Assembly (NCBI GenBank): GCA_949358305.1
Contig: OX442323.1
Coordinates: 3,844,001-3,908,000 of the forward strand
Length of the DNA: 64,000 nucleotides
From: Strigamia acuminata
Lineage: Eukaryota; Arthropoda; Chilopoda; Geophilomorpha; Linotaeniidae
Direction of reading: 5' to 3'
Positions 42,687 through 54,959 of this stretch are shown here, in pieces. The position numbers and the translations under genes were made by a program. Position 1 is the stretch's first letter. Each line of letters begins with the position of its first letter. Below the pieces are notes generated by a model, which saw only the letters and a program-made list of their open reading frames with translations, made no database searches and had not been told where the DNA came from.

Positions 42687-43490
42687 ATGGCACCTTGCCA
42701 CCTAGTATTGGCCATCCTCCATCTACTCCTGCACGTGACCACAGTCCAGACCCACGGCCGGCTGGAGGACCCTCCGTCTCGATCCACCATGTGGCGCTTC
42801 GGATTCGACAATCCAACAAACTACAACGACCACGAGTTGTACTGCGGAGGTCTCAGCAGGCAGATGCGCAACAGCGGCAAATGCGGCGTTTGCGGAGATC
42901 CATGGGACGTCCCGGTTCCACGACCCAACGAAGATGGAGGCAAATACGGACGAGGGATCATCGTCAAGTCGTACAGGCCCGGGCAAATCATACACGTGTT
43001 GGTCGATGTCACAGCAAACCACAATGGCTACTTTGAATTCAAACTGTGTCCCGTTTCCAAGCAGCGTCCAGTGGACAACGAGTGCATGGACCAACATCCA
43101 TTGGCTTTGGCCGATGGGTCCGGCCATCGTTATTATCTGCCAAATTCGAAAAATGTCAAATTCCCAGTCAAACTGGCATTGCCCAAAGGACTAACTTGCA
43201 GGAGATGTGTGTTTCAGTGGACGTATACTGCTGGTAATAACTGGGGAACGTGTAAGGATGGAGTTGGCAAAGTTGGTTGTGGTCCGCAAGAGACTTTCAG
43301 AGCGTGCGCTGATATTGCAATAGGTGATGAGACGAATCAAGTGTCACAGAATGATGTGTATAGTAATTCGTTGGATGATAAACAGCAAAGTTTGCTCAAT
43401 GGGAGTGATAATTCAGGCGCTGTGTTGCGGAAATTTGCAAAGGGGTTGCTTGTTATCCTCATTTTAACGGTTGTGTATTTTATGATGTAA
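42687..43490 (+). CDS. AA15-family copper lytic polysaccharide monooxygenase, 267 residues
   Basis: Secreted copper enzyme that oxidatively cleaves chitin or cellulose. The signal peptide (MAPCHLVLAILHLLLHV) should be cut before His23 (VQT-HGRLEDPPSR), which becomes the N-terminal copper ligand. The second ligand of the histidine brace is His112 in ANHNGYFEF, and Phe204 in GPQETFRACADI is the likely axial residue. Family motifs include NYNDHELYCGG, CGVCGDPWD, CRRCVFQWTYTAGNNWG and many cysteines. A Ser/Asn-rich linker leads to a hydrophobic C-terminus (GLLVILILTVVYFMM), suggesting a membrane or GPI anchor. The start codon sits in an optimal GCCATGG context. The whole coding sequence is in one exon. 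Substrate is not readable from sequence. Confidence 0.95.
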   Translation: MAPCHLVLAILHLLLHVTTVQTHGRLEDPPSRSTMWRFGFDNPTNYNDHELYCGGLSRQMRNSGKCGVCGDPWDVPVPRPNEDGGKYGRGIIVKSYRPGQIIHVLVDVTANHNGYFEFKLCPVSKQRPVDNECMDQHPLALADGSGHRYYLPNSKNVKFPVKLALPKGLTCRRCVFQWTYTAGNNWGTCKDGVGKVGCGPQETFRACADIAIGDETNQVSQNDVYSNSLDDKQQSLLNGSDNSGAVLRKFAKGLLVILILTVVYFMM

Positions 43491-43880
43491 GGATGTGGGG
43501 AGTTTTTAATTGATAGAGAAAATCAAAGTGAAAATCCAAAGTTTTGTCAGTTATGTGAAGTGTTTAAATTTATTTATTTATGTAACAGTGGCATAGGAAA
43601 AATTGGACCCTGTGATTGAATGTTGGAAAATTTTGTGTATTTGAAATTTTTTAAAAATATTTTTGACAAATTTTTTGATTAAAAAAAAAATTAAAAAAAA
43701 AAAAAATATTTTTGACAAATTTTAGAATTTTCTAAAAATATTTTGACAAATTTTACATTTTTTAAAAAAATATTTTGACAAATATTCCATTTTTAAAATT
43801 TTTTTGACTACGGTAATTTTATAATTAAAAAAGATTTTGACGTACTTTAGAAATTCTAGACAAATTCTGCTGGAATATAT
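43491..43880 (+). other. 3' flank of the AA15 gene, AT-rich repeats
   Basis: Contains four or five copies of AATATTTTGACAAATTTT-like units mixed with A runs (43640-43800). A poly-A signal of ATTAAA type near 43677 is possible but not certain. Confidence 0.5.
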
Positions 43881-45358
43881 CAAATTTAAAAAATTTAATC
43901 ATTTGCATTTGCTCAGGGCTTTTTTTTCCTTCATCACGCCACAATACATAAGAATTTTTAATATCAAATTACTAGTCTGTTGGAAGTCCCGTCCTTTGTC
44001 GGTATTGCTTAATGACCGACGAAAGTTTTATCTTTTTGTGTTCTGGTGGGCTTAGTAACTTGAGGAGTCTTTAAAGTTGCAACTGAAGGTGGTTCAGTAA
44101 TCTTCTCCAGCTGTTTTAATTCTTCCGTTGCTTCGATATTGGGCTGCAAGGAGTGTCCAAAAGTTGTCGGTCAACGGGTTCGAGAGCACGGATAGACTTC
44201 CCGATAAAAGTTGGCGATCAGTGCTTGATTGGTTAAGCTCCTGGACACAGTCTTTTAGTTTTTTCCTTTCATTTAGAAAGTGGGTGGGTTTATATTTGTT
44301 CATTGGAGTTAACAATCGATTCCATTGTCTGTCTCCTTTTTTGGGATGACATTTGTCACGTTTCTGTTTTGAATGGTGACGATGATGTGCTTTATCATCC
44401 CGAGAGAATTCCAGTAGGTTCGACGAGTCGTTCGCACTTTTAGGCTGTTTTTGTCAATCAGTTTCCTGACGAGGACTTGATTGGTCCTTTTGCAACAACT
44501 CTGGGCTGCCACTCGTATTGTCCAGCAACAAATATTGGTTATATTGAGATGATTGACATCGAATTCCTTTGTATTTCTTTCGAATGTGTCTCCGTGAGAC
44601 TTGATATGTTTGGAATGCAATGGAATTATGGGGACTAAGACTATTCTCGTTGTTTGTAGTTCTGCCTTGAAAAGAGAGACCCCAAGCTTTTATGCATGAG
44701 CCATGTGACTGTTCAAGCCAATAGCAACTAGGGCAACATCACTCATGTCCCCCCAGAACACACACCTGCTTAGAGGAGTGGGTTTTGAGAAAAGGTGAAA
44801 ATGACCTTTTTCTATGTAGACTCTAAAAGGGTCAACGCCAAGAAATTCTTCTTGTGTTAACCCTGCTTTTTGAGGTCACCACAAAGTAGTAAACCAACAT
44901 CTAACAGTAGCTGGCTTGAAAAAATTGCTACAAACTTGTGTAACTTATCTCCATGCAAATGTTGTTAAAACCCACTACATTACCCAAGAAGGATAGAAAT
45001 AAACCACAAGCATATTTCCGCAACATGATAATCATGTCATCTATTTCACAGACCACTATAGCTGGCACGACAGCCACAAGCCCAACAGACCATATTCACA
45101 CTTCACAGTGTGTGAAATATTAACTTACACATCCGTAATTGTGTGTAGTGTAAATCTCCCACACATTTGTTCACAAATTATATAGAATTTATGCCTCAAA
45201 CGCCTTTTCACACGCTTAATTGCTTCTTGAACCAAGCTAGTAAAATTTTAATGAATGAGTAAGTAGTTTTACAATCTTATCTCCAACAGAATGTATGTTA
45301 CAAAGTGTGTAACCCCTTTCCCCCCACCTCTAGTTTTGACCTCAAACCATCTTTCATA
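43880..45358. other. Intergenic, no gene supported
   Basis: 43960-44640 has slightly higher GC and several overlapping open frames on both strands (for example 44309-44620 minus), which may be remnants of an old element. No family motif was recognised. Confidence 0.35.
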
Positions 45359-45360
45359 TA

Positions 45361-45709
45361 CAGTCGAACATCGTTATAACGAAACGCAATATAACGAATT
45401 TGGTTGGTTGGTTGGCCGTAGAACATGATGTTAAAAAATAGTTTATTGATATTACAAGTGTATTCCTGTCCCTCGCAACAGCCGCAGCCTACAGGGGGAG
45501 AGACAGGACAAAACAATACAACAATATAAGATCGGAAAAATCAAATACAAACAAAACTCAAAACTAACTCAATAAAATCAATAAAGCCCGCTTAAATTCC
45601 CCAAATGACAACATAAAAATATCAAAATCAATAGGCAATATAACGAACTTTTGTTATAACAAACTGATTTCTCGGGTTCCTTGCGATTCGTTATAACGAG
45701 GCTCGATTG
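45361..45709. mobile_element. pogo-like short element, copy 2
   Basis: Ends CAGTCGAACATCGTTATAAC / GTTATAACGAGGCTCGATTG are flanked by TA (45359-45360 and 45710-45711). About 200 bp of unrelated sequence (45430-45635) separates the two halves compared with copy 1 at 24293-24458. Confidence 0.8.
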
Positions 45710-45711
45710 TA

Positions 45712-46557
45712 CTCTCAACAGACCAGTTTTGATCTGCTATGTATTAAATTTGCATTCAATATTGCACTGCTTTGAAATATTTGTTCATGTCCAAAGATCT
45801 TACTTGTCAATTTATATTATTCTTAATTTAAGTCTAAGTTATTATTATCTCCACCCATTTATATAATTATTTTATATAATTAATTTATGTAAAATTCTAT
45901 GTTAATAATGGAAATTTAAATTGTATTGATTTCAATTTTGCTCAACAAACTGCACATAATTAAATAATAAAAGGAAAAGTCAAATACCCTCAAAGAAAAT
46001 TTGATTACAAATGTGCTCCAAGTGTTTGCATAAATCTTAACAGACCCTTTAAATTGCAGAGACGAGGAAACATTCTATGGGGTATTCATACCAAGTTTGA
46101 CATCCAATAAAAGGCTCCAACAAATTTAAATTAAAAAGAAAAAAAAAAGAAAATAAAAGTCTGAACTTTTCTTCAACTTGGAACATAAAAACTAATTGAG
46201 GTTGTTTCTTTTATCATTGCACAAGAAAAGGTGAAGTAATCAGTTTAAATTGAAAGAAATGGATTGTAAAAAATCTCTTTTTCAGTTTGCAGCGGCTTGA
46301 AATTCGACAATTGATTAAATTATTTCGAGTAAAAAATACAGTTAGCTGCATCCAAAAAGTCTAAAACATAAATAATTCTGCGAAGTACTGTACGTTTTGG
46401 AATACATTAAAAACGCATAAAGATAAATTGTACGTTTTGGAATTAGGTTAGAGACAAAACTGGATACATGTGTTACATTTGCATGTTAAACAGGGAGTGA
46501 GATTTATTCTCTTATTCTCCTGACGGTGACGCACAGAACAATATCACCAACACATTA
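45712..46557. other. Intergenic, no gene seen
   Basis: AT-rich. TTAGCTGCATCCAAAAAGTC at 46340 is shared with 31548. Confidence 0.45.
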
Positions 46558-46955
46558 TGCGTTTAGGGACAATTTTCAGGTCGATTAGTTAAAGCGTCAT
46601 TTATTTTGATTTTAGTTCACAACTAATTTTACAGAGGGCGCAACACTTAAACAATAAAAATAAATAAATTTGAACCATCTAATAGTGGTGTTAAACACTA
46701 CTGGTAAAAGCCAAAAGCTTTTATTTGAAGCGCTTTTTACTACTGCAGCAAAGCCAGCTTAAAAGCAATTTTGGAGCTTAAAGGAGCAGAAAATTTTAAT
46801 TTAGAATAATTAATTAAATAAATAACGAATGACTAGAAATTTCATGCGAGTTAAAGTTTATCATAATTTAAACACAGTCACAAATTTTCCAGCAAAAAAA
46901 TTATACAGAAAAAAAAATTTCCTATTTCCTATTTTTCAACAATACAGGAAGAAAT
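46558..46955. mobile_element. piggyBac-like short element, copy 3 (ends decayed)
   Basis: Inner blocks TTAGGGACAATTTTCAGGTC, GATTAGTTAAAGCGTC, AGCAAAGCCAGC and AATAATTAATTAAATAAATA match 26925-27392. The terminal CCCTTGGAGG ends are not recognisable. Confidence 0.6.
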
Positions 46956-46959
46956 AATA

Positions 46960-47915
46960 CATTTTTTAACATTTAAGTCAATCCGGCTCAAAATCTTTCA
47001 AATGGAAGACACATACGAACAACATCTGCTGCCCAAGCAAGACCTGTTTCAGACAGACCGCAAAACCCCACGTGGAGAAAAAACGCGACAAACGCACAAC
47101 AACGCCACATGAGATATTTATGAAAATCAATAACGATTCCAAGTGGAAAAAAAATTCTTTTTAAACCATCAGCGTGCGAACAAAAAGATCAAACAGAAAT
47201 GGCAGCTGATTTGGCAGAAATTTGATGATTCGAATGGTGCAGCGAAAACGAATGGATTTTTCACTTATTTGTGAAAATCAAATTACCGTATTTTGTCGAC
47301 ACTAAGACCTACTTTTTAAAGCCTTTTATTTCCCTTAACGAATGTTTGTTTCTTTAAACTTTCTTTAAATTAATTTCAGGTTTTCATACGCTGAATAGAA
47401 GAAAGAAAATCTAAATTATAAATCAGTTTGGAATGATCATTCCACTAGAAGTTATGTGAAAAAGCTCAATAAAGGCACACAAAAAAATTAATTAAAGCCA
47501 GTACCAGGAAATCCATTATTTTGGACTCAATAGCTTTCGGTGCACCAAACTTTTAATTTTTTAATTGCACAAATTGCTGTCAACAACTTTCCAAAACCAC
47601 TGCAGTCACACATAAAGGATGATTTTATGACGGTTACGTCATAATGACTAAATTCGTCGTTAGATGGCGCTTTCTACTTTTAGCGGTAGATTTAACCAGA
47701 ATAGAGGATTTAGTGTTAAAACCACATAAAACTCAGTTTTATGTGAAGCTAACAGTTTATCCTTATATATTTATTAATCTAGAGACATATTGGATCGTTT
47801 ATGACATTATTCAGAGAATATATCATAAACCCAAGTCGAAGGATTACTCACCCTTGCGCACCTGCACCAATTATGGACACCCTGTGGATTTGAGTCAAAG
47901 ACTTAATCCAAATTG
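46960..47915. other. Intergenic, no gene seen
   Basis: AT-rich. The 99-codon plus-strand frame at 47644-47943 has no recognisable motif and runs into the candidate LTR. Confidence 0.4.
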
Positions 47916-47916
47916 T

Positions 47917-48231
47917 GTCCCCTCTATCCAGTTCCTGTCCTGACTTAGGAGAGAGCTAAGTCCTGGGTATCCAGTTCCTGTTTAACATCTGGAAGTCATC
48001 TAATTGAGCAAGTGGCCTCAGAATCCGACCCCTCACTCAGTGATTGGAGGGATTCAGAGGACTCATGTCCCCATTGGAGCATTGGAAGTCCCATTGTGCT
48101 CTAAGATTATATATTCCCTTGCAACCGGATATACAACGCTCTTGTCATGATATTTGTTGAACACTTACTTACTTGAGCCCGCATATATATTTATATGCAT
48201 TCCCCGCCTTAATAACACTATCACAGCTGGT
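47917..48231 (+). repeat. Candidate solo or partial LTR
   Basis: A more balanced-GC block that begins near TGTCCCCTC and ends ACACTATCACA. Two bases later comes TGGTGCTGCCACC, which could be a primer-binding site. It contains an AT-rich TATA-like stretch (ATATATATTTATAT). No second LTR or coding region follows, and target duplication was not found. Confidence 0.3.
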
Positions 48232-48239
48232 GCTGCCAC

Positions 48240-50800
48240 CTAGACACTAAAAGTTGTGTGAAGCCCACAACATTAATGTTCCTAATTATTATTCTTATTG
48301 TGGGATGGTAATTGGCACAAAAGTCACAAGCGCAACATTTTAGTCGGAATTTTGCAAATATTTGGGAATACAACCTTCAATACGAGGGCTCAAACGCGGC
48401 AGAAATATCACGATTTTCCCAATAGCAATTGCGATTACAATTGCAATTTGCCCAATTGCAATTATAAAATAGCAAAAAAAAAATAACTGCTCTGATCGCT
48501 CTATGTGCAATTCAAGATGGCTGAAAATCAACTTAGAAATCAAGAAAAGCGACCGTACACGCGCATTTCCAGAAATCTGATTTCGTTTCTATGACGTAAA
48601 AACCGTCACTTCCAATCTCCTGAAATCAAGAAAATCAGCAAAATCCATTTAAGATTGAACGCGTCTAATGTGTTTAATGTCTATGCTTCGTTCTATAAAT
48701 TCATGAACATTACAGTTTTACCTTTCACCAACAGATGGCACTAAAATCTCGAGTCTCTTGGTTTACCTCATGACTTTTAAAAGTACTCAGATTCTTCTAC
48801 GAAAGGCATAAAAAGCAGAATTCATTGCGCTTTAAAATTCACTCCTACTGTTCCTAGTATTTGGACTCAAAATTGAAACTATGCCTATTTTCCAAATCCA
48901 AACCTAAATGACAACTCAAGCAATAATGAAATAAAAATTTAAATAAAAACAAAACTTAACCTCATAACAACTATTTCCCCCTTGCATCACACTCTTATTA
49001 TTTCTTATTCTTTTATTTTATATCTGAAAGTTTAAATTCAAATCTCACAGCCTGCAGCTGTTTATCAGACTCATCTTACAATGGGCGTGTTTAAAAGTGA
49101 CACCAAACGATGATATTCGCCAAAGGAGAGATTCATGAGCACAACAATTATGCCTGTGTAGGAAAAGGCCAGTGCACCCCATTGCATCACAACAAAGTGT
49201 AACCCAAAAGGACAAAGAATAAAAACAAAAACAAAACAAAAAAAATCACTTTTCCTTACAACCTTACCAACAAAAACAAAAACAAATATTAAAGTTTATT
49301 TAGGTTACAAAAAAAGAAAATTCACACATTATATAAAAAAAAAAATAAGGAAGTAAAAATTTGATAAAAATACATCAATATTTTTTTTTTGGGAATAAAA
49401 AAATCTATCTTTTTCAAGTTTGCAAAGAGGAATCAGATTTAGCAGACATGTCATTAGAGAATTTGCTCGCCATGCCTGAGGAAGTGTGAGAGAGAGAAGG
49501 TAAATGAACTTAGTTGAGGAAATTACCAAATGATCAATTCTAGACAAGAAATTTGAAAGTGAATGTATTTTTTTTATCACTATCATTATTATTCCAATTT
49601 TTTTTTTTTGGTAAAGCACAATTCCATCCAGGATATGCTAGAAGCAAAAACCCAGTCGGTCGTCGACTCATCCGAACAAACCAAGCCTACACAATAGACC
49701 TCCAACCTCTCTAGACCACAACTGCGCAGACTATTCCGAGACAAGGGCTGCTTTCAATTCTCCCAGAACTACGCGCTATACTTACTGTATTGCTGAGTCA
49801 CTTACTGAGATTTTTTGAAGTTTTCAAATTTGGGCATGCTCTTATTGATCGAAGCGAGCCACTGAAAGTGCGGCAATACAGTAAGTGCAGCGCAGAGTTT
49901 CTGGAAAAATTAAAAGTCCTTGTCATGGAATTTCAGTTTCGGAGAAACTCGAATACAACACCATGGTCTTATTTTCGGGTGAAGACGGTAGTCTATCGGA
50001 GAGATCACAATCTCCCGGTCTTTTTGAGGCATCTTTAATTAAAAGTATTTCATTTCAACGATATTTCTTCGATTCCAAGACGCCATCCAAGTGTTGGTGC
50101 ACCTGTTGGTGCCTGGGATCTCGATAGATGCAATCAGTGTGCCAAGATGAATTAATGCAGCAAGATGTAAAGAAATAACCAGCATTTATTCCAATGAGAC
50201 ACAGAACGAGGCACTTGTGCACATTACAATCGTCTCAACGATTGTAATGTGAGCAAAGCAAATAAAGATGACAAGGAACAACTACAGAGTCCTAGAATTA
50301 ACAGCACTCACATTACATCATCATGCGCAACTGATTAAACGCAAAACATATCTGTAATTATAATTACACAGATTAAACTACTCTAATAGTATGACGCATC
50401 CCGTTTTTAGAGATATTTATTTGTCAAGAACATGATGTATTTATTTTTCTTTTAGCCTTGACAATCCACTCAAACTTGATCACGTTCCATCTAGTTGTTG
50501 CTTGTGCCAGCAAACCTTATTTTCTCTATAGCTCTTTCCTTCCACTCAAAGCTTGGTCTTTGAACACTCCAAACATGTTTGCCATCTGCTCTCAGATTGA
50601 ATATACACATACGTATATCGTATTTTATCGATTAAAAGCCGCGGCTCTTATTCAAAACTGTCATTTTTGTCAGCAATTACAATTTCGGTTCGAACGTCAC
50701 AAACGAAGCGTACGTTCATCATCGTTCGTGAGGTTAAATACAGAAGAATACAGTACTGTACTTTTGCAAAAATACGGTATTTTTGGTGTCTCAGCTGTTG
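48240..50800. other. Intergenic, no gene supported
   Basis: A/T-rich low complexity with a higher-GC island at 49640-50130. That island holds overlapping frames and a short inverted repeat (TTACTGTATTGC at 49782 and GCAATACAGTAA at 49874). No protein family recognised. Confidence 0.4.
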
Positions 50801-50802
50801 TT

Positions 50803-50806
<4 letters not shown>

Positions 50807-50848
<42 letters not shown>
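50807..50848. repeat. TG microsatellite, 21 units
   Basis: Uninterrupted TG dinucleotide run. The cysteine-valine repeats in frames across it are artefacts. Confidence 0.97.
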
Positions 50849-50849
<1 letters not shown>

Positions 50850-51895
50850 ACATATCCAACATTGAAACAAGTAAACTACAAATCTCTTGACTGTTTAGGC
50901 TATAATCTTAAAGTGTATTTTCCTTTAATTACTGTATGCCAAAGGTTTGGGGTTCTCTCTGGACATCACACACCAACACAAATTAAAATGCATGGCTCAA
51001 CTGCTGCATGAAATTACTTTTAGAAATAAAGAACTTCCACACATTTTACATATCAGGCACCTGAGGAATTCCATTCCATTAAGCTTTTAAAACACTAATG
51101 ATTAATCATTTTACATGAAAAAGCAATTTAAACTCCACGAACAAATTGCTACTAACTTATTTCCCGTTCATCTATATCAGTCCAAGTAACGATAGCAAAT
51201 AGTAATTAGCGAAGCATCGAGTAAATTTGTTGTCAAGCAATGATGTCGCTAAATACTTTGGAAAGCAAAATTCGAAAAGCTTGTTTAAAATTGCAGTTAA
51301 ACATGTTTTGCTGTTTAAATGTTGTGCGCATGCCCACTGCGATTGAAAGCAGACTAAATCATTCGCCGTTGTTTAATGCCTAGTTCATGGTCGAAACACT
51401 TACGTAGAAGTTGCGGCTTTTAGAAAGTCTAATTTCTACAAGTGTGAATGATCTATTTTTAGACTGTTCACGCTAATTCATTAGTTATGTAGAAATCATT
51501 GTCTAGAAATTTTTAGAAATTTACACCAAGCTACACCACAATTTAAGAAGCCCTGGTCTAAATGAATTTTCGAATGTCATAGCTACTACGTATGTATGGC
51601 ATTTCGTGTCGGCTTTTTCTTCTTCACATTCTTCACATTTCTGGGTCCATCATCAGAGCTTTGAATGAAGCTAATGGTGAAAAGGTCTGACTAGGTTTTT
51701 GATTGATATGTCGTAAAAAGTGTGTGCAGTGAAGCAGATCACATTGCCAAGGCTCAGCCTTATAGCTTGCAGATCCCAAAGCATCTGCCTTGCTCGTCTG
51801 CCCCGACCCCAGGTCTGACAATATCCATTATGAGTCAAATTTAATCAACAAATCCCACATTCATCTTATTCAAAATCCCTAATGCTTCCTCCTAT
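50850..51895. other. Intergenic, no gene seen
   Basis: No exon, RNA gene or element ends recognised. Confidence 0.45.
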
Positions 51896-51897
51896 AG

Positions 51898-52781
51898 TCC
51901 TGCCCCAGATTATGTTTATATTAAAATGTTTCTTCACTACTCCAAAAAGCTGTAATATTGAATTTCCAAAAGGAAAAATGTAAAATTGGTTTTATTTACA
52001 TACCATCTGAAGTGACTCGGCGTTGGAATATGTCCATCCAAGAAAATGTTTAACTGCAGACAACTCACATGTGGGATTTGAAATTCAAATGTTGACCTGA
52101 AAAGACAAAATGCAAATTGTAAAACGCATGTTTGTAACATGAAGATATTAAAGGTGACAGGAAAGTTTAAATTGTTGTTTGGGCCCTAATTTAAAAAAAA
52201 AATCAATTTAATACTACAGGGAGTCCCCTATACTCCAAATCGATACAACGATGTCCTAACTCCAATTGGTTGAGCCGGATTACGCCTAACTGTGAACTGT
52301 GCTGTACTACGCGGGAAAGGCATACTCTTTCCACACTCAAGAGGATCCCTGGAAGCTTGGCTCCCATTGGCCTAGTCTGATTACTCAGAACTGCAGTTGA
52401 ACTACTAAAGTAGTTCCCTATAATTTTTAGTCTTTTCCAGAATAATAGAAATAATAATAGAAATTAAATATGTTTTCTATTTTTGAAATAAAGTTTTATG
52501 TTGTTTTTAATTAAAATGCAATTTCCAAACAATAGGAAATCTATTGCACTTCTATTTATATCTGTATGTCTGTATAATGCATTTCTGGTGTTTTAGTTCT
52601 TTTTTCTGTATCAATACACAAGTGAAATGGCTTGGCCAATGGGAGCCAAGCTTCCAGGGATCCTCTTGAGTGTGGAAAGAGTATTGTTCTGTTTATTTTC
52701 AATGAATTTTAAGTGTAAAAAGTGATTAGAATGATGGATTTTATTTAATTGGTAATAAATTGTTTATTTAATTTGCTGAAT
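51898..52781. repeat. Duplicated segment, copy 1 (partner at 59432-59943)
   Basis: Nearly collinear with 59432-59943: CTGCCCCAGAT.ATGTTTAT, ACCATCTGAAGT.ACTCGGC, ACTACAGGGAGT, then the left half of a family X element and AATGATG.ATTTTATTTAAT. The difference in length is mainly the element at 52325-52681, absent from the partner. The segment holds a pseudo-exon-like block on the minus strand (52003-52100). Confidence 0.8.
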
Positions 52782-52987
52782 CTGCTTTTTCCCCTTTTAA
52801 TCCATCAAACAATGTTAGCATAGTTTGTTGGTTTCTTTTGGCAGGTAAACAAAAGTTTAGTTTTTTATTGGTTATTTTGCCTAGTTAGACAACAATTCTG
52901 GTGTTATGGGCTACTTTTTTGTGCCACTACACCAGTGATACGGTTCTACCAATTGGAGTTAAGACATCGTTGTTTAGGTTTGGAATA
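52231..52987. mobile_element. Family X short element, copy 3
   Basis: Terminal repeats TACTCCAAATCGATACAACG and the complement of TATTCCAAACCTAAACAACG share GATGTC.TAACTCCAATTGG. Probable TA flanks are at 52229-52230 and 52988-52989. It is interrupted by 52325-52681. Confidence 0.7.
52325..52681. mobile_element. TA-flanked short element nested in family X
   Basis: About 50-bp inverted ends starting CTCTTTCCACACTCAAGAGG are flanked by TA (52323-52324, 52682-52683). The partner segment at 59 kb has the empty site AAAAGTAGTTCTG with a single TA, which directly supports insertion at TA. Confidence 0.85.
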
Positions 52988-53207
52988 TACACACGAACTT
53001 TCAGGGATACGTATTACCCAGCTTTAAACCGCATGCTGCTGTACGTGGGATTACCAACTTATCAGAATTTCAGTCAAAAAGCATTTATTGGCAAGCCGGA
53101 GTTTTTTGTTTTTTTTACTTAAAACAGCCCGGATGAATAATTATGTTGGAATTTGAACCAGAAATTTGAGTTTTCTTGATAATCTGAAAGTTATTATTAA
53201 AATTTGG

Positions 53208-54957
53208 GTAAATTTATAGAAATTTAGGCCAATTTTGGACATCTAAAAAAGCTTTATAAGCTTCATTTCTCATTGGAAAAAATTTGTACTCATGCCGGTA
53301 AAAACAGAGATTTACCGGCATGCTGTTAAAACTCGAACAAGAAGTATACCGGCATGCAACTTAAAGCGGTGCAATAACGTAACAACTTTAATTTTTGCAG
53401 CAGTGCATAAGTTAAATTGCATGTCTGCCATTCCTCATCTGGTGATGGTTTATTGAACTAAATTGCTATGAAATGCGTGTTAGAGCCAGCCGACACACGG
53501 TGTGTGACAATATGTACCTTTATTAATTTCTAATAAAAAAATTAAAAACAAGATCAATAATGTTTTCTTTAATTAGTACTCCGTATTAACAAAATTTCCA
53601 TCCTGTACCCCTTTGCTGGACTTAGAAAGTCACCAAGCTGAGAAAATTTGAATCCATGCAAATCAAATTCAAGGATCCTTTTAATCGTTATTGACCGCTT
53701 TCCAACCAGTAGCTACATAAGTGTGAATTGCGCTGTGACTTATTGACCTTGGAAGAGATTAATGACTATTTTGGAATTAAGGCACAAAAAGATATATATA
53801 AAAAAAAAACCTGCCTCTCCTTTCATAATTCACTAACATTAAATTACTTCACTTCCTACTGAAAAGATTAATTTTGTGCACACAATGACAAGGGAAGAAA
53901 AAACATAATCATTCATTTCCTGCACCTCACCTTTCACAAATGGAAAAATATAATTTTTTTTTCTTCCCATTGTGAATCCCAATTTTGCAATTTAACTCGC
54001 GAGGTCTTATGAGAAATATAAAGTTCAATGGTTTTATTAACTCGTAAGCAAATTTCCAGCACATCTCAGTATTCACTTCCTTTTTTCTTATCAGATCACA
54101 CGATCGCATTTTGCAATAAAAAGTTGAAACGTGATACAAAATAAAAAAAAATCCAACATTTCTTTCTTCCTATCTGTGATCATCATTCACGGAGTTTCAT
54201 TTAGCAGAAAAAGAGAAATAATGTAGGTATGCAAAGCGGCAGTATAATAAAAGAGAGGCTCAAAACTCAATATTCAAAATAATTCAATCCATAACTCACA
54301 TCACCACCAGTGATAAAGAAAATCAGCATTGAAAAGATACTTTTCTGTTCAGTTCTTTCAAAAACATCGCACTGATCTTCATCTGGGGAATAAAAATAAA
54401 ATTGAATATTGTGATGGAATGAAATGTCAAAAATCAAGCTGCCTCATTGATCAACTGCCATGTCCGCCATCTCTTACAGATGATAATTTGAAATGTCGCA
54501 GGTCGAATTTATGCTTTGTATAATTTAAAACTGGTTATTATTACTATTTTTGCTGGTTTGGCTGCTGCTCGAAATAAGACATGTTTTAAGGTCGAAAAAC
54601 AAGTTTATTGTGTCTAAAATAGTTGGGGTCTACAAAACTAAAATCAGGCTAAATGAGGTCAAAACTCTACATCTGGACACACTTCACACCATCATAAAAG
54701 TGTCACTCGCTCATAAAAGTGTCCCTTCAATGTTGAAAACTCTCCTATTGCAAACCCACCCTACTCTAACTAAAACTCCAGTTTTTACATATAAGTAAGA
54801 GCATGGTCATAGCTCATGCCGCATGCCGGTATAGTGCGAGTTTTACTGTTAGTGCGAATTTTTTTCAATAAGAATTGAACTTAAACAAGCATAAAAAGCA
54901 TTTTTAGATGTCCAAAATTTAGGAAATTGGTCTAAATTTCTATAAATTTGACCCATC
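53208..54957. repeat. Pair of inverted repeats about 1.75 kb apart
   Basis: The left arm 53208-53364 (AATTTATAGAAATTTAGGCC, TTTGGACATCTAAAAA, then ACCGGCATGC) is repeated inverted at 54808-54957 with indels. Between them is AT-rich DNA without a transposase frame. It may be a decayed element or two separate insertions. Confidence 0.45.
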
Positions 54958-54959
54958 AT

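Noticed and set aside
42695-43237. Several other-frame products over the AA15 gene
   Set aside because: They are out-of-frame readings of the LPMO coding sequence.
43960-44640. Possible degenerate coding region with frames on both strands
   Set aside because: No family motif and no consistent frame were found; noted only as a slightly GC-richer stretch.
49790-50127. Plus-strand frames of about 80 codons in a GC-richer island
   Set aside because: Two overlapping frames compete, no splice sites or motifs were seen, and a short inverted repeat suggests a repeat fragment.
50458-51011. Frames with CVCVCVC stretches
   Set aside because: They are translations of the TG microsatellite.
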